This document shows, one piece after another, positions 53,417 through 63,257 of a DNA stretch of 64,000 nt. Within the stretch, counting starts at the first letter, position 1, and every line of letters starts with the position of its first letter. The DNA is from Zunongwangia profunda SM-A87 (GTDB taxonomy: Bacteria; Bacteroidota; Bacteroidia; Flavobacteriales; Flavobacteriaceae). The stretch is taken from contig NC_014041.1 in assembly GCF_000023465.1 (NCBI RefSeq), forward strand, positions 682,001 through 746,000, in the 5' to 3' direction. The position numbers and the translations under genes are program-made. A model generated the notes under the pieces. The model was not told the origin of the DNA and made no database searches. It saw nothing but the letters and a program-made list of their open reading frames with translations.

Positions 53417-53460
53417 TTATTGAGTTTTCAATGTTGATTTTTGGAAACTTAACTCAATAA
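53417..53460. promoter_or_regulatory. 10-bp inverted repeat upstream of the first susC-type gene
   Basis: TTATTGAGTT (53417-53426) and AACTCAATAA (53451-53460) are perfectly complementary around a 24-nt centre, ending 7 bases before the ATG. It could be an operator or an RNA structure hiding the start. Confidence 0.4.
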
Positions 53461-53467
53461 TTATAAC

Positions 53468-56461
53468 ATGAAGAAAAATTTACAGGTTGTCTTGATGTTC
53501 TTTTTTGCTTTAGCAACTCAATTTGCTTTTGCACAGGAAAGAATGATAAATGGGACTATTGTTGATGATCAAGGAATGCCTCTTCCAGGGGTAAATGTTA
53601 TTGTACAAAACACAAATCGTGGTGTACAAACAGATTTTGATGGTCATTTTAGTATTGCTGCCAGTACTGGTGAGGTATTAGAGTTTAGTTATGTGGGATT
53701 TACTTCACAAACTGTAACAATTGGTCCAGATATGCAAGATCTATCAATCATTTTAGGTGAAGATGCCGCTCAGTTAGATGAGGTGGTTGTGGTTGGTTAT
53801 GGTACGCAAAGTAAGCGTCAATTGACTGATAATGTTGCAAAGTTAACTTCAGAAGACATTGCGGAGGTTCCAACTCCAAGTCTTCAAAGCTCCTTATCTG
53901 GTAAAGCTGCCGGGGTACAGGTTACTCAAACCAACGGTAAAGTAGAAGGTGGAATTAATATTCGTATTCGTGGTATTGCAAGTGTGGGAGCAGGATCAGA
54001 GCCATTATATGTTTTGGATGGTGTGCCACTGATTAATAACAACGAGTCCAATAACGGAGCTCCTACAAACCCATTACTTACGTTAAGTTCTAACGAGATC
54101 GAGTCTATAGATATTCTTAAAGATGCCTCAGCTGCTGCAGTATACGGATCTCGAGGGGCGAATGGTGTTGTTATAATTACCACTAAAAAAGGAGGTAATA
54201 ACAAAGGTACTTTTGCTGTTAATTATTCTTATGGAATTAGTGAAACTGCAAATAGAAGAGATTGGTTAAATGCAGATCAATATATCGAGTTATTTACTGA
54301 AGCTGCCATTAATAGCTATGGAGAGGCTGATGGTTTAGCTGAAGCTGAAGGAACTTTTGATTATTTAGCTCAGGGTACAGATTGGAGAAATCGTGAGATA
54401 GATACTGATTGGCAGGACGAAATATTTAGAACAGGTTATACTCAAAACGCTGATTTTTCTGCGTCTGGAGGAGATGAAAGAACCTCTTATTTCTTTTCTG
54501 GAGCTTATAATGATACAGAAGGTATTATTAGAGGAAATAACTTAGACAGGATTACTGCACGTGCAAATGTTTCACACCAGTTTTCAGATAAGTTTAATGC
54601 AGGTATGAATGTTAGTTTTTCTAGAACTAATATCGATCGTATAGCAAATGATAATGCATTTGTAAACCCTGTACAAGGTGTTGCACAAAGTCCGCTTTCA
54701 CCAGCATATTTAGAAAACGGAGAGCCAAACCCAAATACTTTATACGCTAACTTTCTTTTACAGGATAAACACGCATTTTACAATACGGTAATTAGACGTG
54801 TTACCGGTAGAGCTTTTGCTGAATATAAGTTCTTACCTTCTTTAAAATTTAATACCGATTTTGGTTACGATTTATTCTACCAGACTGAGGATAGTTTTAC
54901 AGGAAGTTTAGCTCCGTTTCAATCAACAAATGGGGAGGCTTATGCTTCTAGTGTAGGAACCGAGTCCTATGTTAGTAGTAACTATTTTACATACTCTCAG
55001 GTTTTTGACGAAATTCATGACGTTGAAGTTGTAGCTGGTATGGAATACAACAATACGCATAGAAGATTCCAGAGTGTAACTGGTATTCAGTTTCCAACAG
55101 ATGATTTCCAAACCATAAACAGTGCTGCTGAAATCTCAGCAGGTAATGGAATTACTAATGGTAACCGATTTCTTTCATATTTTGCAAGAGGTACTTATGC
55201 ATTAGATGGTAAATATTTGTTTAAAGCGAGTGTTCGTAGGGATGGATCGTCTAGATTTGGTAGGGATACCCAATTTGGTACTTTTTCTGCGATATCAGGT
55301 GGATGGATTCTAAGTGAAGAGAATTTTTTAAGCGAGGCAGACTGGTTATCATTCCTTAAATTAAGAGCGAGCTGGGGACAAACGGGTAATGCGCAAATCG
55401 GTGATTACGCTGCTTTAGGACTTTACGGAGGAACTTCGTATAATCAAAGACCAGGAATTTATCCAGATCAACCCGCAAACTTTCTATTGTCATGGGAAAG
55501 TGTAAATCAAACAGATATTGGTGTAGAGTATGGGTTTTTAAATAATAGAATCTCAGGAGAAATTGATTATTATTCAAAGGTTTCTAAAGATCTTTTATTT
55601 GATAATCCTTTACCTGGGACTTCCGGATTTTCTAGTATTCAAAGAAATATTGGTGAAATGGAAAATAGTGGGGTAGAGTTTGTATTGAATACAAAAATAA
55701 TTCAGAAAGCAGATTTTACTCTTTCTACTAGCTTCAATATAGCTAAGAATAAAAATGAAGTAAAGCGACTACCGAACGATGGGGCTGATATAATTTCGGG
55801 ACAGAATATCCAGAGGGAAGGCGAGTCTTTAAATTCATTTTACCTTGTTGAATATGCTGGAGTAGATCCAGAAAATGGAGATGCGTTATATTATTTAAAT
55901 GGAAAAGGGTCTGAAACTACGACCAATTTCAATGAGGCTAATCGAGTAGTTGCTGGTGCACCTTATGCGGAATGGATTGGTGGTCTAACTAGTAATTTAT
56001 ATTTTCATGGAATAGATTTTAGTTTTACTTTTCAAGGGGAATGGGGAGCCAGCCTTTATAACGGTGGAGGTGTTTATCAGTCAGCGAATGGAGATTATTT
56101 TGATAACCAAACCGCAGACCAAATGAATAGATGGCAACAACCAGGAGATATCACAGATGTTCCACAGGCTAGACTATATGCAGGAAATGGTGTTGCTAAT
56201 TCTACAAGATATTTAGAAGATGCTGATTTTATAAGATTACGTAATTTAACTTTAGGATATACTTTCCCTGAAAGTATTGCCGATAAGTTATCGATGAACA
56301 ATCTTCGTGTTTACTTTTCTGGTTTAAACCTTCTTACTGTTACTGATTATGAAGGATATGACCCTGAGTCTAGAAGCGATGCAGGTCAAGGGCCTGGTAC
56401 AACTTTTTATTCTGCGCCAGCGGCAAGAACATTTTCTCTAGGTGTAAATCTTAAATTCTAA
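53468..56461 (+). CDS. SusC/RagA-family TonB-dependent outer membrane transporter (first pair)
   Basis: After a signal peptide (MFFFALATQFAFA|Q) comes a carboxypeptidase-D-like barrel-plug linker (INGTIVDDQGMPLPGVNVIVQNT, residues ~27-100). A TonB-box-like LDEVVVVGYGTQSKRQLT is followed by the plug with the SusC signature RIRGIASVGAGSEPLYVLDGVPL, IDILKDASAAAVYGSRGANGVVIITTKKG and a long beta-barrel ending in aromatic F (GVNLKF). It imports oligomers captured by SusD partners, driven by TonB. The 997 residues are normal. The substrate is not inferable: no glycan or peptide enzyme adjoins. Confidence 0.95.
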   Translation: MKKNLQVVLMFFFALATQFAFAQERMINGTIVDDQGMPLPGVNVIVQNTNRGVQTDFDGHFSIAASTGEVLEFSYVGFTSQTVTIGPDMQDLSIILGEDAAQLDEVVVVGYGTQSKRQLTDNVAKLTSEDIAEVPTPSLQSSLSGKAAGVQVTQTNGKVEGGINIRIRGIASVGAGSEPLYVLDGVPLINNNESNNGAPTNPLLTLSSNEIESIDILKDASAAAVYGSRGANGVVIITTKKGGNNKGTFAVNYSYGISETANRRDWLNADQYIELFTEAAINSYGEADGLAEAEGTFDYLAQGTDWRNREIDTDWQDEIFRTGYTQNADFSASGGDERTSYFFSGAYNDTEGIIRGNNLDRITARANVSHQFSDKFNAGMNVSFSRTNIDRIANDNAFVNPVQGVAQSPLSPAYLENGEPNPNTLYANFLLQDKHAFYNTVIRRVTGRAFAEYKFLPSLKFNTDFGYDLFYQTEDSFTGSLAPFQSTNGEAYASSVGTESYVSSNYFTYSQVFDEIHDVEVVAGMEYNNTHRRFQSVTGIQFPTDDFQTINSAAEISAGNGITNGNRFLSYFARGTYALDGKYLFKASVRRDGSSRFGRDTQFGTFSAISGGWILSEENFLSEADWLSFLKLRASWGQTGNAQIGDYAALGLYGGTSYNQRPGIYPDQPANFLLSWESVNQTDIGVEYGFLNNRISGEIDYYSKVSKDLLFDNPLPGTSGFSSIQRNIGEMENSGVEFVLNTKIIQKADFTLSTSFNIAKNKNEVKRLPNDGADIISGQNIQREGESLNSFYLVEYAGVDPENGDALYYLNGKGSETTTNFNEANRVVAGAPYAEWIGGLTSNLYFHGIDFSFTFQGEWGASLYNGGGVYQSANGDYFDNQTADQMNRWQQPGDITDVPQARLYAGNGVANSTRYLEDADFIRLRNLTLGYTFPESIADKLSMNNLRVYFSGLNLLTVTDYEGYDPESRSDAGQGPGTTFYSAPAARTFSLGVNLKF

Positions 56462-56467
56462 AAAATT

Positions 56468-57823
56468 ATGAAACGATATAAATTAATCTTATCAATGCTA
56501 GGTTTAGGAATATCTTTAACTAGTTGTGAGGATAAACTGGACTTAGAGCCTACTCAGTTTATTTCAACGGATGTGGCTTTGTCTACTGGCGAAAATGTTG
56601 AAAATCTACTAATCGGGGCTTATGCCGAAGCGGGTCAATCTGCTTCTTATGGAGGAAATATTCAAATGTTGTCAGATCTCTACGGCGCAACAAATCAGGT
56701 TTCATGGAATGGTACATTTCAACCAATCCGTCAGGTTTATACTAAGAATATTTTAGTCGATAATTCTTATGTTAGGGATACGTGGTTAAATGGTTATGAT
56801 GTAATAAATCAAACAAATTTAGTTTTAGATAATATCGACTTGGTAGATGAAGAAAATCAGTCGAATATTGAGGGACAGGCGAGATTTTTAAGAGGTTTAA
56901 CTTATTTTGATTTAACAAGATTGTTTGGGCAACAGTACATGTCTGGTCAGTCAAATAATCAATTAGGTGTGCCTTTAGAGTTAGAAGGCATTGAGGATTA
57001 TTCTGGTAATTTAGAAATTGCTAGATCTACAGTAGAAGAGAATTATACTCAGGTAATTACAGATTTGCAGGCTGCTTATGATTTGCTTCCTGAGGATAAT
57101 GAGGAATTTGCTGAGAGATATGCAGCTCAGGCACTATTAGCCAGAGTTTATTTGCAGCAAGGTGATTATTCCTCTGCTTTAGCATCTGCAAATGATGTGA
57201 TTGAAAATAGCAGCTATAGTTTGGCAGGTACATATGCAGATATTTTTAATAATGATACAGATGGTTCTGAAACTATTTTTGCTTTTCAGGTAACAACTCA
57301 AGATGGTTCTAATAACCTGATTACACATTACGCAGATCAGGCAAATGGAGGACGTGGAAATGATATTAGTATTAATGATGGATATGTTGCGATGTTTGAT
57401 TCTGAAGATGACGTTCGTAGTGAGTTTTTCTATGCTAGTGCTCAAAGTGAAGATCGCTTAACTGCTAAGTATACAAACCAATTTGGAAATGTAATGCTTC
57501 TTAGGTTAGCAGAAATGTATTTGATAAGAGCTGAGGCAAACTTGCGTTTAGGAAGTGCTGTTGGAGCGACTCCGGTGGAGGATATTAATAGGATTAGAGA
57601 ACGTTCTAATGCAGATGTTTTAACTTCTGTTAGTTTGGATGATATTATGTTAGAGAGACAACTGGAATTAGCATTTGAAGGATTTCTAATTCACGATCTA
57701 AAACGAACTATGGAAGATGTTGGAGATATTCCATATGATGACAATTCATTATTATTTCCTATTCCACAAAGAGAAATGGATGTAAATTCATTGTTAACTC
57801 AAAACCCTGGTTATGGGTCTTAG
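56468..57823 (+). CDS. SusD/RagB-family surface lipoprotein (first pair)
   Basis: It caps the SusC barrel and captures nutrient outside the cell. A lipobox (GISLTSCEDKLDLEP) starts the protein, helical SusD TPR-like parts follow (NIEGQARFLRGLTYFDLTRLFGQQY; YAAQALLARVYLQQGDYSSALASANDVIE), and the RagB end carries LRLAEMYLIRAEANLRLG, ELAFEGFLIHDLKR and LFPIPQREMDVNSLLTQNPGY. At 451 residues it is slightly short for the family. It starts 6 bases after the SusC gene, so the pair is one transcript. A terminator follows. Confidence 0.95.
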   Translation: MKRYKLILSMLGLGISLTSCEDKLDLEPTQFISTDVALSTGENVENLLIGAYAEAGQSASYGGNIQMLSDLYGATNQVSWNGTFQPIRQVYTKNILVDNSYVRDTWLNGYDVINQTNLVLDNIDLVDEENQSNIEGQARFLRGLTYFDLTRLFGQQYMSGQSNNQLGVPLELEGIEDYSGNLEIARSTVEENYTQVITDLQAAYDLLPEDNEEFAERYAAQALLARVYLQQGDYSSALASANDVIENSSYSLAGTYADIFNNDTDGSETIFAFQVTTQDGSNNLITHYADQANGGRGNDISINDGYVAMFDSEDDVRSEFFYASAQSEDRLTAKYTNQFGNVMLLRLAEMYLIRAEANLRLGSAVGATPVEDINRIRERSNADVLTSVSLDDIMLERQLELAFEGFLIHDLKRTMEDVGDIPYDDNSLLFPIPQREMDVNSLLTQNPGYGS

Positions 57824-57838
57824 GTTATAGATAATTAT

Positions 57839-57872
57839 AAAAAAGGAGATGTTTTTTACTATCTCCTTTTTA
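57839..57872. terminator. Terminator of the first SusC/SusD pair
   Basis: AAAAAAGGAGAT-GTTTTTTACT-ATCTCCTTTTT. It overlaps the extra four codons at the end of the broken rnhB copy. Confidence 0.8.
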
Positions 57873-58134
57873 TTAATTCTAATTCCAACTGCTCTGGTAA
57901 AAGTTTAAAACTTTTCCGGTGGTATTTTGTAATTCCGTATTTTCTGATGGCTTCCCGATGTTCTTTTGTAGGGTAGCCCTTATTCTTTTTCCAATTATAT
58001 ATGGGATACTCCTCATGAATAATCTCCATATATTCATCTCGATAGGTTTTGGCTAAAATCGAAGCAGTAGCTATACTCAAATATTTATCATCACCTTTTA
58101 CAATACATTCATAAGGTATTTTTTTAAATGGTTT
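57859..58134 (-). pseudogene. rnhB: Truncated ribonuclease HII, 3' fragment (duplicate of the end of rnhB)
   Basis: The minus-strand frame gives only the C-terminal ~90 residues of RNase [60 protein letters not shown] and [17 protein letters not shown]. The homology with the copy at 63709-63969 covers 57874-58134 with ten differences in 261 bp (about 96%) and stops at both ends abruptly. Upstream the frame meets a stop within about 15 codons and no N-terminal two-thirds exist. Changes such as SIATAS for SIAAAS indicate loss of constraint. It ends in four extra codons (IKRR) from the adjoining terminator region. Confidence 0.9.
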
Positions 58135-58413
58135 TGGATCTATCGCTATCCTGATATAATATCCTCTTCATTGTCCAATTTTTGAAAAAAATGCTAAAAA
58201 TAAAAGAATTCATATTTTGATAAATTTCTACTTTATGTAGAATCAATAATAACACATCAATAAAATATCAGGTATATTTTGAGTAGTTTCTTTTTTTCTC
58301 TTTGCATTAGTAACTATTAAGCTTAAGGATTATCCAGAGTGCAAGTTTTAAGATTTTGTTAAGAGTAGATTAATTGACATTTTTGCGGTCAAGGCTAATT
58401 TAATTATTAAACA
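58135..58413. other. Upstream region of the second SusC gene
   Basis: A 279-base AT-rich gap. Apart from the promoter candidate listed separately and a lone 6-bp hairpin (TTCTAC/GTAGAA, 58226-58242) I find no structure. No integrase, transposase or terminal inverted repeat is seen at the break in rnhB homology. Confidence 0.5.
58356..58385 (+). promoter_or_regulatory. Putative promoter of the second SusC/SusD pair
   Basis: TTG (58356-58358) and CATTTTTG (58378-58385; one mismatch to TAnnTTTG) are 19 bases apart, 28 bases before the ATG at 58414. Confidence 0.4.
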
Positions 58414-61400
58414 ATGAAAAAAAAATTACGTTTATTATTTACACTCTTTATGGTGTTGGTTGTGCAAATAATTTATGCACAAAAAAAAACAGTAGCTGGT
58501 AAAATTCTGGATGAAAATGGTCTTCCTTTACCAGGTGTTAATGTTATTGAAGAAGGAACTTCTAATGGTACACAAACAGATTTTGACGGTGATTACACTA
58601 TTACCGTAGAGCCGGGAGCTACTCTAGTTTTTAGTTATGTAGGTTTTGTAACTCAAAAGACCGTAGTGGGAGCAGAGGATGTATACAATTTAACCCTTAA
58701 AACAGATTCAGCTGCGTTAGACGAAGTACTTGTAGTAGCATACGGTACGACAACAAAAGAATCTTTTACAGGATCAGCAAGTACAATTCAAGCTGAGCAA
58801 TTAGAACAAAGGTCTCTAACTTCTCCTTTATCTGCTATTGAAGGTAATTCCACCGGGGTACAATTTTTATCTGCTTCCGGTCAACCTGGATCTTCACCAA
58901 GCATTGTCATTCGGGGGGTAGGAACCTTGAATGGTGATACAGATCCATTAATTATTGTAGATGGTGTTCAATTTGAAGGAGCATTAAATGCTATTAATCA
59001 GAATGATATAAAGTCAATGACTGTTTTGAAAGATGCAGCTTCAACTTCTCTATATGGTTCTAGGGCTGCTAACGGTGTTGTTTTGATTACTACTAAAAGT
59101 GGAAAAGGTAAACAGGATCTAAGGGTTAATATAGATTCTCAAGTTGGTGTTATAAATAGAGCAATACCTCTTTATGACAATGTTAATCCACAAGAATATT
59201 ATGAACTTATGTGGCAAAGTTATAAGAACTCTTTGGATGTCGATAACGCTGCAGCCGAAGCGTCTGCAACTATTTTTAATCGCTTAGGTTATAATCCATT
59301 TAACGTGCCTAATGATCAAATTGTTCAGGAAAATGGACAGATAAACCCGAATGCTGAAGTTATATTTAAAGGTCTGGATTGGTATGGAGCCCTAGAGAGA
59401 ACTGGTCAAAGGCTTTTTAATTCAGCAGATGTTTCAGTTGGAGGAGCAAATCATAATGTCTTTTTTTCTGTTTCTAATCTAAAGGAAGAAGGCTATGTTG
59501 TTACCAGTGATTTTGAAAGAACCACGGCAAGATTGAAAGGGGATTTTGTTCCTACAGATTGGTTAACTCTAGGCGGTAATATTAATATGGCACTTTCAAG
59601 TTCTAATGGTCCTTCCTCTAGAGGTAGTTCAATAGCAAACCCTTTCGGATTTGCTAAAAACATGGGCTCTATATATCCTGTTTATATAGTAGATCCTGAA
59701 ACAGGAGATTACATAAGGGACGCTGCTGGTAATTTACAGTATGATAGAGGAGAAGGGTATCCAGACTTTGGAATTCAATCTAGACCTACAAATGTTGGTA
59801 GGCATGCCATCGAAGAAGTTTTACTTAACAATGATAAAACTGAGACTAATAATTACGGAATTCGTTTGAATGCTGGTTTTCAGATTGTTGATGGGTTGAA
59901 GTTGAATTTATTATATGGTCAAGATGTTAATGATTATATTAATAAAAGATATGAAAATAATTTAGTTGGTGACGGTCAACCTGCTGGTAGGTATAGAGAA
60001 ACAAGATTTAGAAGAATTGTAGAAAATTTTAATCAAATTTTGAATTATAATAAATCTGTAGGGGATCATAGTTTTGACTTAACCTTAGGGCACGAAAGTT
60101 TTGATCGTACTTTTTCACAGGTTTTTGGTTTTAAAAATACACAAACTGCTGAGGGGATATATGAGTTTGATAATTTTTCTACTATTGCATCATTAGACGG
60201 ATATACTTCAGATAAAACTTTAGAAGGATACTTTTCAAGACTAAATTATAATTTTAAAGAAAAATATTATTTAAGTGGATCAGTGCGAAGAGATGGCTCT
60301 TCTGTTTTTGATAAAGATGTGAGATGGGGTAATTTCTACTCTATCGGTGGGGCATGGAGAGTTAATCAAGAAAACTTTATGTCTAATGTTCACTTCGTGA
60401 ATAACTTAAAGCTTAGAGCATCTTACGGAGAAGTGGGTAATGATGATTTAAACGATTATTATATTTCCCAACCAAGGTATTCATTATTGCCAAATGCAGG
60501 TAATCCTGGAATCTTCTGGTCTGATTTAGGAAACAGTGCATTAACTTGGGAAACCGTAGAAAGTTGGGATATAGCAATAGAGTTTGATTTATTTGATTAT
60601 AGGTTAAGTGGTTCTTTGGAATATTATAAACGAAATTCTTCAGATCTATTATATAATGTTCCTTTGCCTATATCTATGGGATTGAATGAAGGTCCTGCCA
60701 ATATTGGTGATATGTATAACGAAGGATTAGAATTAGGTTTGAATGGAATTATTGTTGATGGAAATAATTTTAAATGGAATTTAGGATTACAATTTTCTAC
60801 TAACAATAATAAAATTACCTTTTTGCCAGACCCCTTTGTTACAGGATCTAAAAGATGGATTGAAGGAAGATCTATATACGATTACTTTTTATACGATTAT
60901 GCAGGTGTAGATTCTGAAAATGGAGATGCGCTTTATTATGCTTATGAAGAAGATACTGAAACAGGAGAAAATGTTCCTGTGATTAATGAAGAGGGTGAGC
61001 ATGTTACCTTAACAGATCCTACTGAAGCTAATAGAACGTATGTTGGTGCTACGGCTGTTCCTGATTTAGTTGGGTCTATAAGGAATCAATTTAGTTACAA
61101 AGTTTTCAGTTTAAGTTTCTTGTTTACCTACCAATTAGGAGGTGAAATTTTAGATTATGGATATGCTGCTATGATGCATGAAGGTTCTTATGGAGAATCA
61201 TTACACCCAGATGCTTTAAACGCATGGAAAAAACCTGGTGACCAGACTAATGTTCCTAGACTAGAAAATGGTAATCCTAATTTAGCCCCCTCTTTGTCTT
61301 CAAGATGGCTAACAGATGCTTCATTTTTCTCATTAAGGAATGTGAATTTATCTTATAACTTTAATAATGATATGATAAATGATATGGGTATGTCAAGTTT

Positions 61401-61545
61401 ACGCTTATTTGTTTCAGCAGAAAATCTATTTCTGATATCAGAGAGAAAAGGACTAAACCCTCAGTACAACTTACAGGGGACACCTGGAGGAAATGATTAT
61501 AATCCAAGTAGAATAGTTTCAGCTGGTGTGAACATTTCGTTTTAA
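58414..61545 (+). CDS. SusC/RagA-family TonB-dependent outer membrane transporter (second pair)
   Basis: The same layout as the first SusC-type gene: signal peptide (LFMVLVVQIIYA|Q), linker domain (VAGKILDENGLPLPGVNVIEEGT), LDEVLVVAYGTTTKESFTG, plug with VIRGVGTLNGDTDPLIIVDGV and MTVLKDAASTSLYGSRAANGVVLITTKSG, and a 22-strand-type barrel ending in GVNISF. At 1043 residues it is 46 longer than the first copy. Similarity between the two is limited to family motifs and the linker, so they are not a recent tandem duplication and probably take different substrates. Confidence 0.95.
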   Translation: MKKKLRLLFTLFMVLVVQIIYAQKKTVAGKILDENGLPLPGVNVIEEGTSNGTQTDFDGDYTITVEPGATLVFSYVGFVTQKTVVGAEDVYNLTLKTDSAALDEVLVVAYGTTTKESFTGSASTIQAEQLEQRSLTSPLSAIEGNSTGVQFLSASGQPGSSPSIVIRGVGTLNGDTDPLIIVDGVQFEGALNAINQNDIKSMTVLKDAASTSLYGSRAANGVVLITTKSGKGKQDLRVNIDSQVGVINRAIPLYDNVNPQEYYELMWQSYKNSLDVDNAAAEASATIFNRLGYNPFNVPNDQIVQENGQINPNAEVIFKGLDWYGALERTGQRLFNSADVSVGGANHNVFFSVSNLKEEGYVVTSDFERTTARLKGDFVPTDWLTLGGNINMALSSSNGPSSRGSSIANPFGFAKNMGSIYPVYIVDPETGDYIRDAAGNLQYDRGEGYPDFGIQSRPTNVGRHAIEEVLLNNDKTETNNYGIRLNAGFQIVDGLKLNLLYGQDVNDYINKRYENNLVGDGQPAGRYRETRFRRIVENFNQILNYNKSVGDHSFDLTLGHESFDRTFSQVFGFKNTQTAEGIYEFDNFSTIASLDGYTSDKTLEGYFSRLNYNFKEKYYLSGSVRRDGSSVFDKDVRWGNFYSIGGAWRVNQENFMSNVHFVNNLKLRASYGEVGNDDLNDYYISQPRYSLLPNAGNPGIFWSDLGNSALTWETVESWDIAIEFDLFDYRLSGSLEYYKRNSSDLLYNVPLPISMGLNEGPANIGDMYNEGLELGLNGIIVDGNNFKWNLGLQFSTNNNKITFLPDPFVTGSKRWIEGRSIYDYFLYDYAGVDSENGDALYYAYEEDTETGENVPVINEEGEHVTLTDPTEANRTYVGATAVPDLVGSIRNQFSYKVFSLSFLFTYQLGGEILDYGYAAMMHEGSYGESLHPDALNAWKKPGDQTNVPRLENGNPNLAPSLSSRWLTDASFFSLRNVNLSYNFNNDMINDMGMSSLRLFVSAENLFLISERKGLNPQYNLQGTPGGNDYNPSRIVSAGVNISF

Positions 61546-61562
61546 ATAAAAAAACTATTACA

Positions 61563-63185
61563 ATGAAAATATTTAATAAATTCCGTTTTCCTTTAAGTTT
61601 AATTCTAGTCGCGTTGATTAGTTTTAGCTGTTCAGAAGATTTTCTAGATAACGTTCCAACAGATGCGATTTCAGCAGAAGCTGCTTTATCTAGTCCAGAA
61701 AATATGATGCTGATCTTAAACGGTTTGCATAGACAAGTTTATTCACAAGCTCAGTTACCTGGATCTTCATCAAGTAGAAGTGGTGAAAGTCATTTTATAC
61801 CTGCTTTGGATGCTATGGGAGGGAGTATAATTCACTCTTCACCAGGAAATGGTTGGATGACATCAGATTTACAGTGGTTAACCCATACAAACCCTACTTA
61901 TACTACAGTTTACAATTTTTGGTATCAGCGTTATCACTTTATAGCCAGTTCAAATTCTATAATTAACGCAATTTCTGATGGGGACTTTGCTGTAAGTCCA
62001 CAATTAAATAATATTCTAGGTCAGGCGCATGCTTATAGGGCATGGGCTTATCATAAACTTGTTACAACTTTTGCTAAAGGATATACTATTGGAAATCCTT
62101 CCACAGATTTAGGAGTGCCTATTGTTTTTTCTACTGAAGCACCCTATGAAAGTGCGCCGCGATCAACAGTAGAAGAAGTTTATGATCAGATGGAAAATGA
62201 TATCGATGAAGCTATTAGTTATCTTGAAAATGCTGGTAGTCCAGTCAATAAATCTCATATCTCGCTAAATGCTGCGTATGGTATCAAAGCAAGAATAGCA
62301 TTGTCTAAGGGGGATTGGCAAACTGCTGCAGAGTCTGCCGCACTAGCTAGAGAGGGTTTTCCTTTGTTGAATGAATCACAATGGCTATCTGGATTTAATA
62401 CATATGATTTACCTGAAGTTATATGGGGAGGAAGAGTGATAGATAGTGAAACAAATTATTATCAATCTTACTTTTATTATATATCTCCAACTTTTAACGG
62501 AAGTCAAAATAGAAGTAATCCAAAGATTATTAGTAGTGAACTTTATGATATGATCCCAGAAACAGATTTTAGAAATGAAGCGTGGCTGCCTTTGGCACCC
62601 AATACCAATCCATCTGCTTCTAATGGAGAGGGAGGAAGTTATGAATCTGATCCTAACTACGACTCTGAGGACGAGTTTTGGGATGCTTGGTCTGAAGTGA
62701 TTTCTAAATATGGTATGACTTCTGGTCATAATACTCATCCATATATGACTGTTAAGTTTTTGCAGAAAAATCCTGGGACAATCGACCCTGATGACGTTAT
62801 ATATATGAGGTCTTCAGAAATGTATCTCATAGAAATTGAGTCGCTTGCCATGATGAATGCAATTAGTGAAGCTCAAGAGTTGTTACAAGAATTTGGTGAA
62901 TCAAGAGACTCAGCTTTTGATGCATCTCAATTTGCGACACAAGAAGAATTAATAGAGCAAATAAAATTTCAGAGAAGAGTCGAGTTATGGGGAGAAGGCT
63001 TTAGTTTTCATGATCATATTAGATGGGATGAGCCTTTAGATCAAAGTAATTCTGGAGCGGCTAAAGTATTGTATCAGAATGGATTTTTTCAGGAGCGACC
63101 TTCTCAAAATGATGCTTGGATCTGGAAAATACCGCAAGCAGAAATTGATGCAAATCCTTATATTACTTCTTCAGACCAAAATTAA
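61563..63185 (+). CDS. SusD/RagB-family surface lipoprotein (second pair)
   Basis: A lipobox (ALISFSCSEDFLDNVP) is followed by SusD helices (NILGQAHAYRAWAYHKLVTTFAKGY; LNAAYGIKARIALSKGDWQTAAESA) and the end VIYMRSSEMYLIEIESLAM, RRVELWGEGFSFHDHIRW and WKIPQAEIDANPYIT. The protein is 540 residues, about 90 longer than the first SusD, with inserted loops rich in Ser/Tyr/Asn in the middle (GSQNRSNPK, ESDPNYDSEDEFWDAW). It starts 17 bases after its SusC partner. The ligand is unknown. Confidence 0.95.
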   Translation: MKIFNKFRFPLSLILVALISFSCSEDFLDNVPTDAISAEAALSSPENMMLILNGLHRQVYSQAQLPGSSSSRSGESHFIPALDAMGGSIIHSSPGNGWMTSDLQWLTHTNPTYTTVYNFWYQRYHFIASSNSIINAISDGDFAVSPQLNNILGQAHAYRAWAYHKLVTTFAKGYTIGNPSTDLGVPIVFSTEAPYESAPRSTVEEVYDQMENDIDEAISYLENAGSPVNKSHISLNAAYGIKARIALSKGDWQTAAESAALAREGFPLLNESQWLSGFNTYDLPEVIWGGRVIDSETNYYQSYFYYISPTFNGSQNRSNPKIISSELYDMIPETDFRNEAWLPLAPNTNPSASNGEGGSYESDPNYDSEDEFWDAWSEVISKYGMTSGHNTHPYMTVKFLQKNPGTIDPDDVIYMRSSEMYLIEIESLAMMNAISEAQELLQEFGESRDSAFDASQFATQEELIEQIKFQRRVELWGEGFSFHDHIRWDEPLDQSNSGAAKVLYQNGFFQERPSQNDAWIWKIPQAEIDANPYITSSDQN

Positions 63186-63221
63186 TTTAAAAAATCATTT
63201 AAGTATTGCAAAAATTATTAC

Positions 63222-63257
63222 AAATCCAGCGAACATCACTTCGCTGGATTTTTTTAT
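63222..63257 (+). terminator. Terminator of the second SusC/SusD pair
   Basis: AAATCCAGCGAA-CATCAC-TTCGCTGGATTT is a perfect 12-bp stem followed by a T-run. Confidence 0.9.

Noticed and set aside
58222..58243. AAATTTCTAC...GTAGAA hairpin resembling the Cas12a crRNA stem
   Set aside because: Only one copy, no spacers, no further repeat and no cas gene nearby; the match is chance in AT-rich sequence.
53468..61545. The two SusC genes as a recent tandem duplication
   Set aside because: Similarity is limited to family motifs and the linker domain; lengths and barrel sequences differ strongly.
53468..63185. Polysaccharide utilisation locus with a predictable glycan
   Set aside because: No carbohydrate-active enzyme, sulfatase or sensor gene is within the window, so no substrate can be named.
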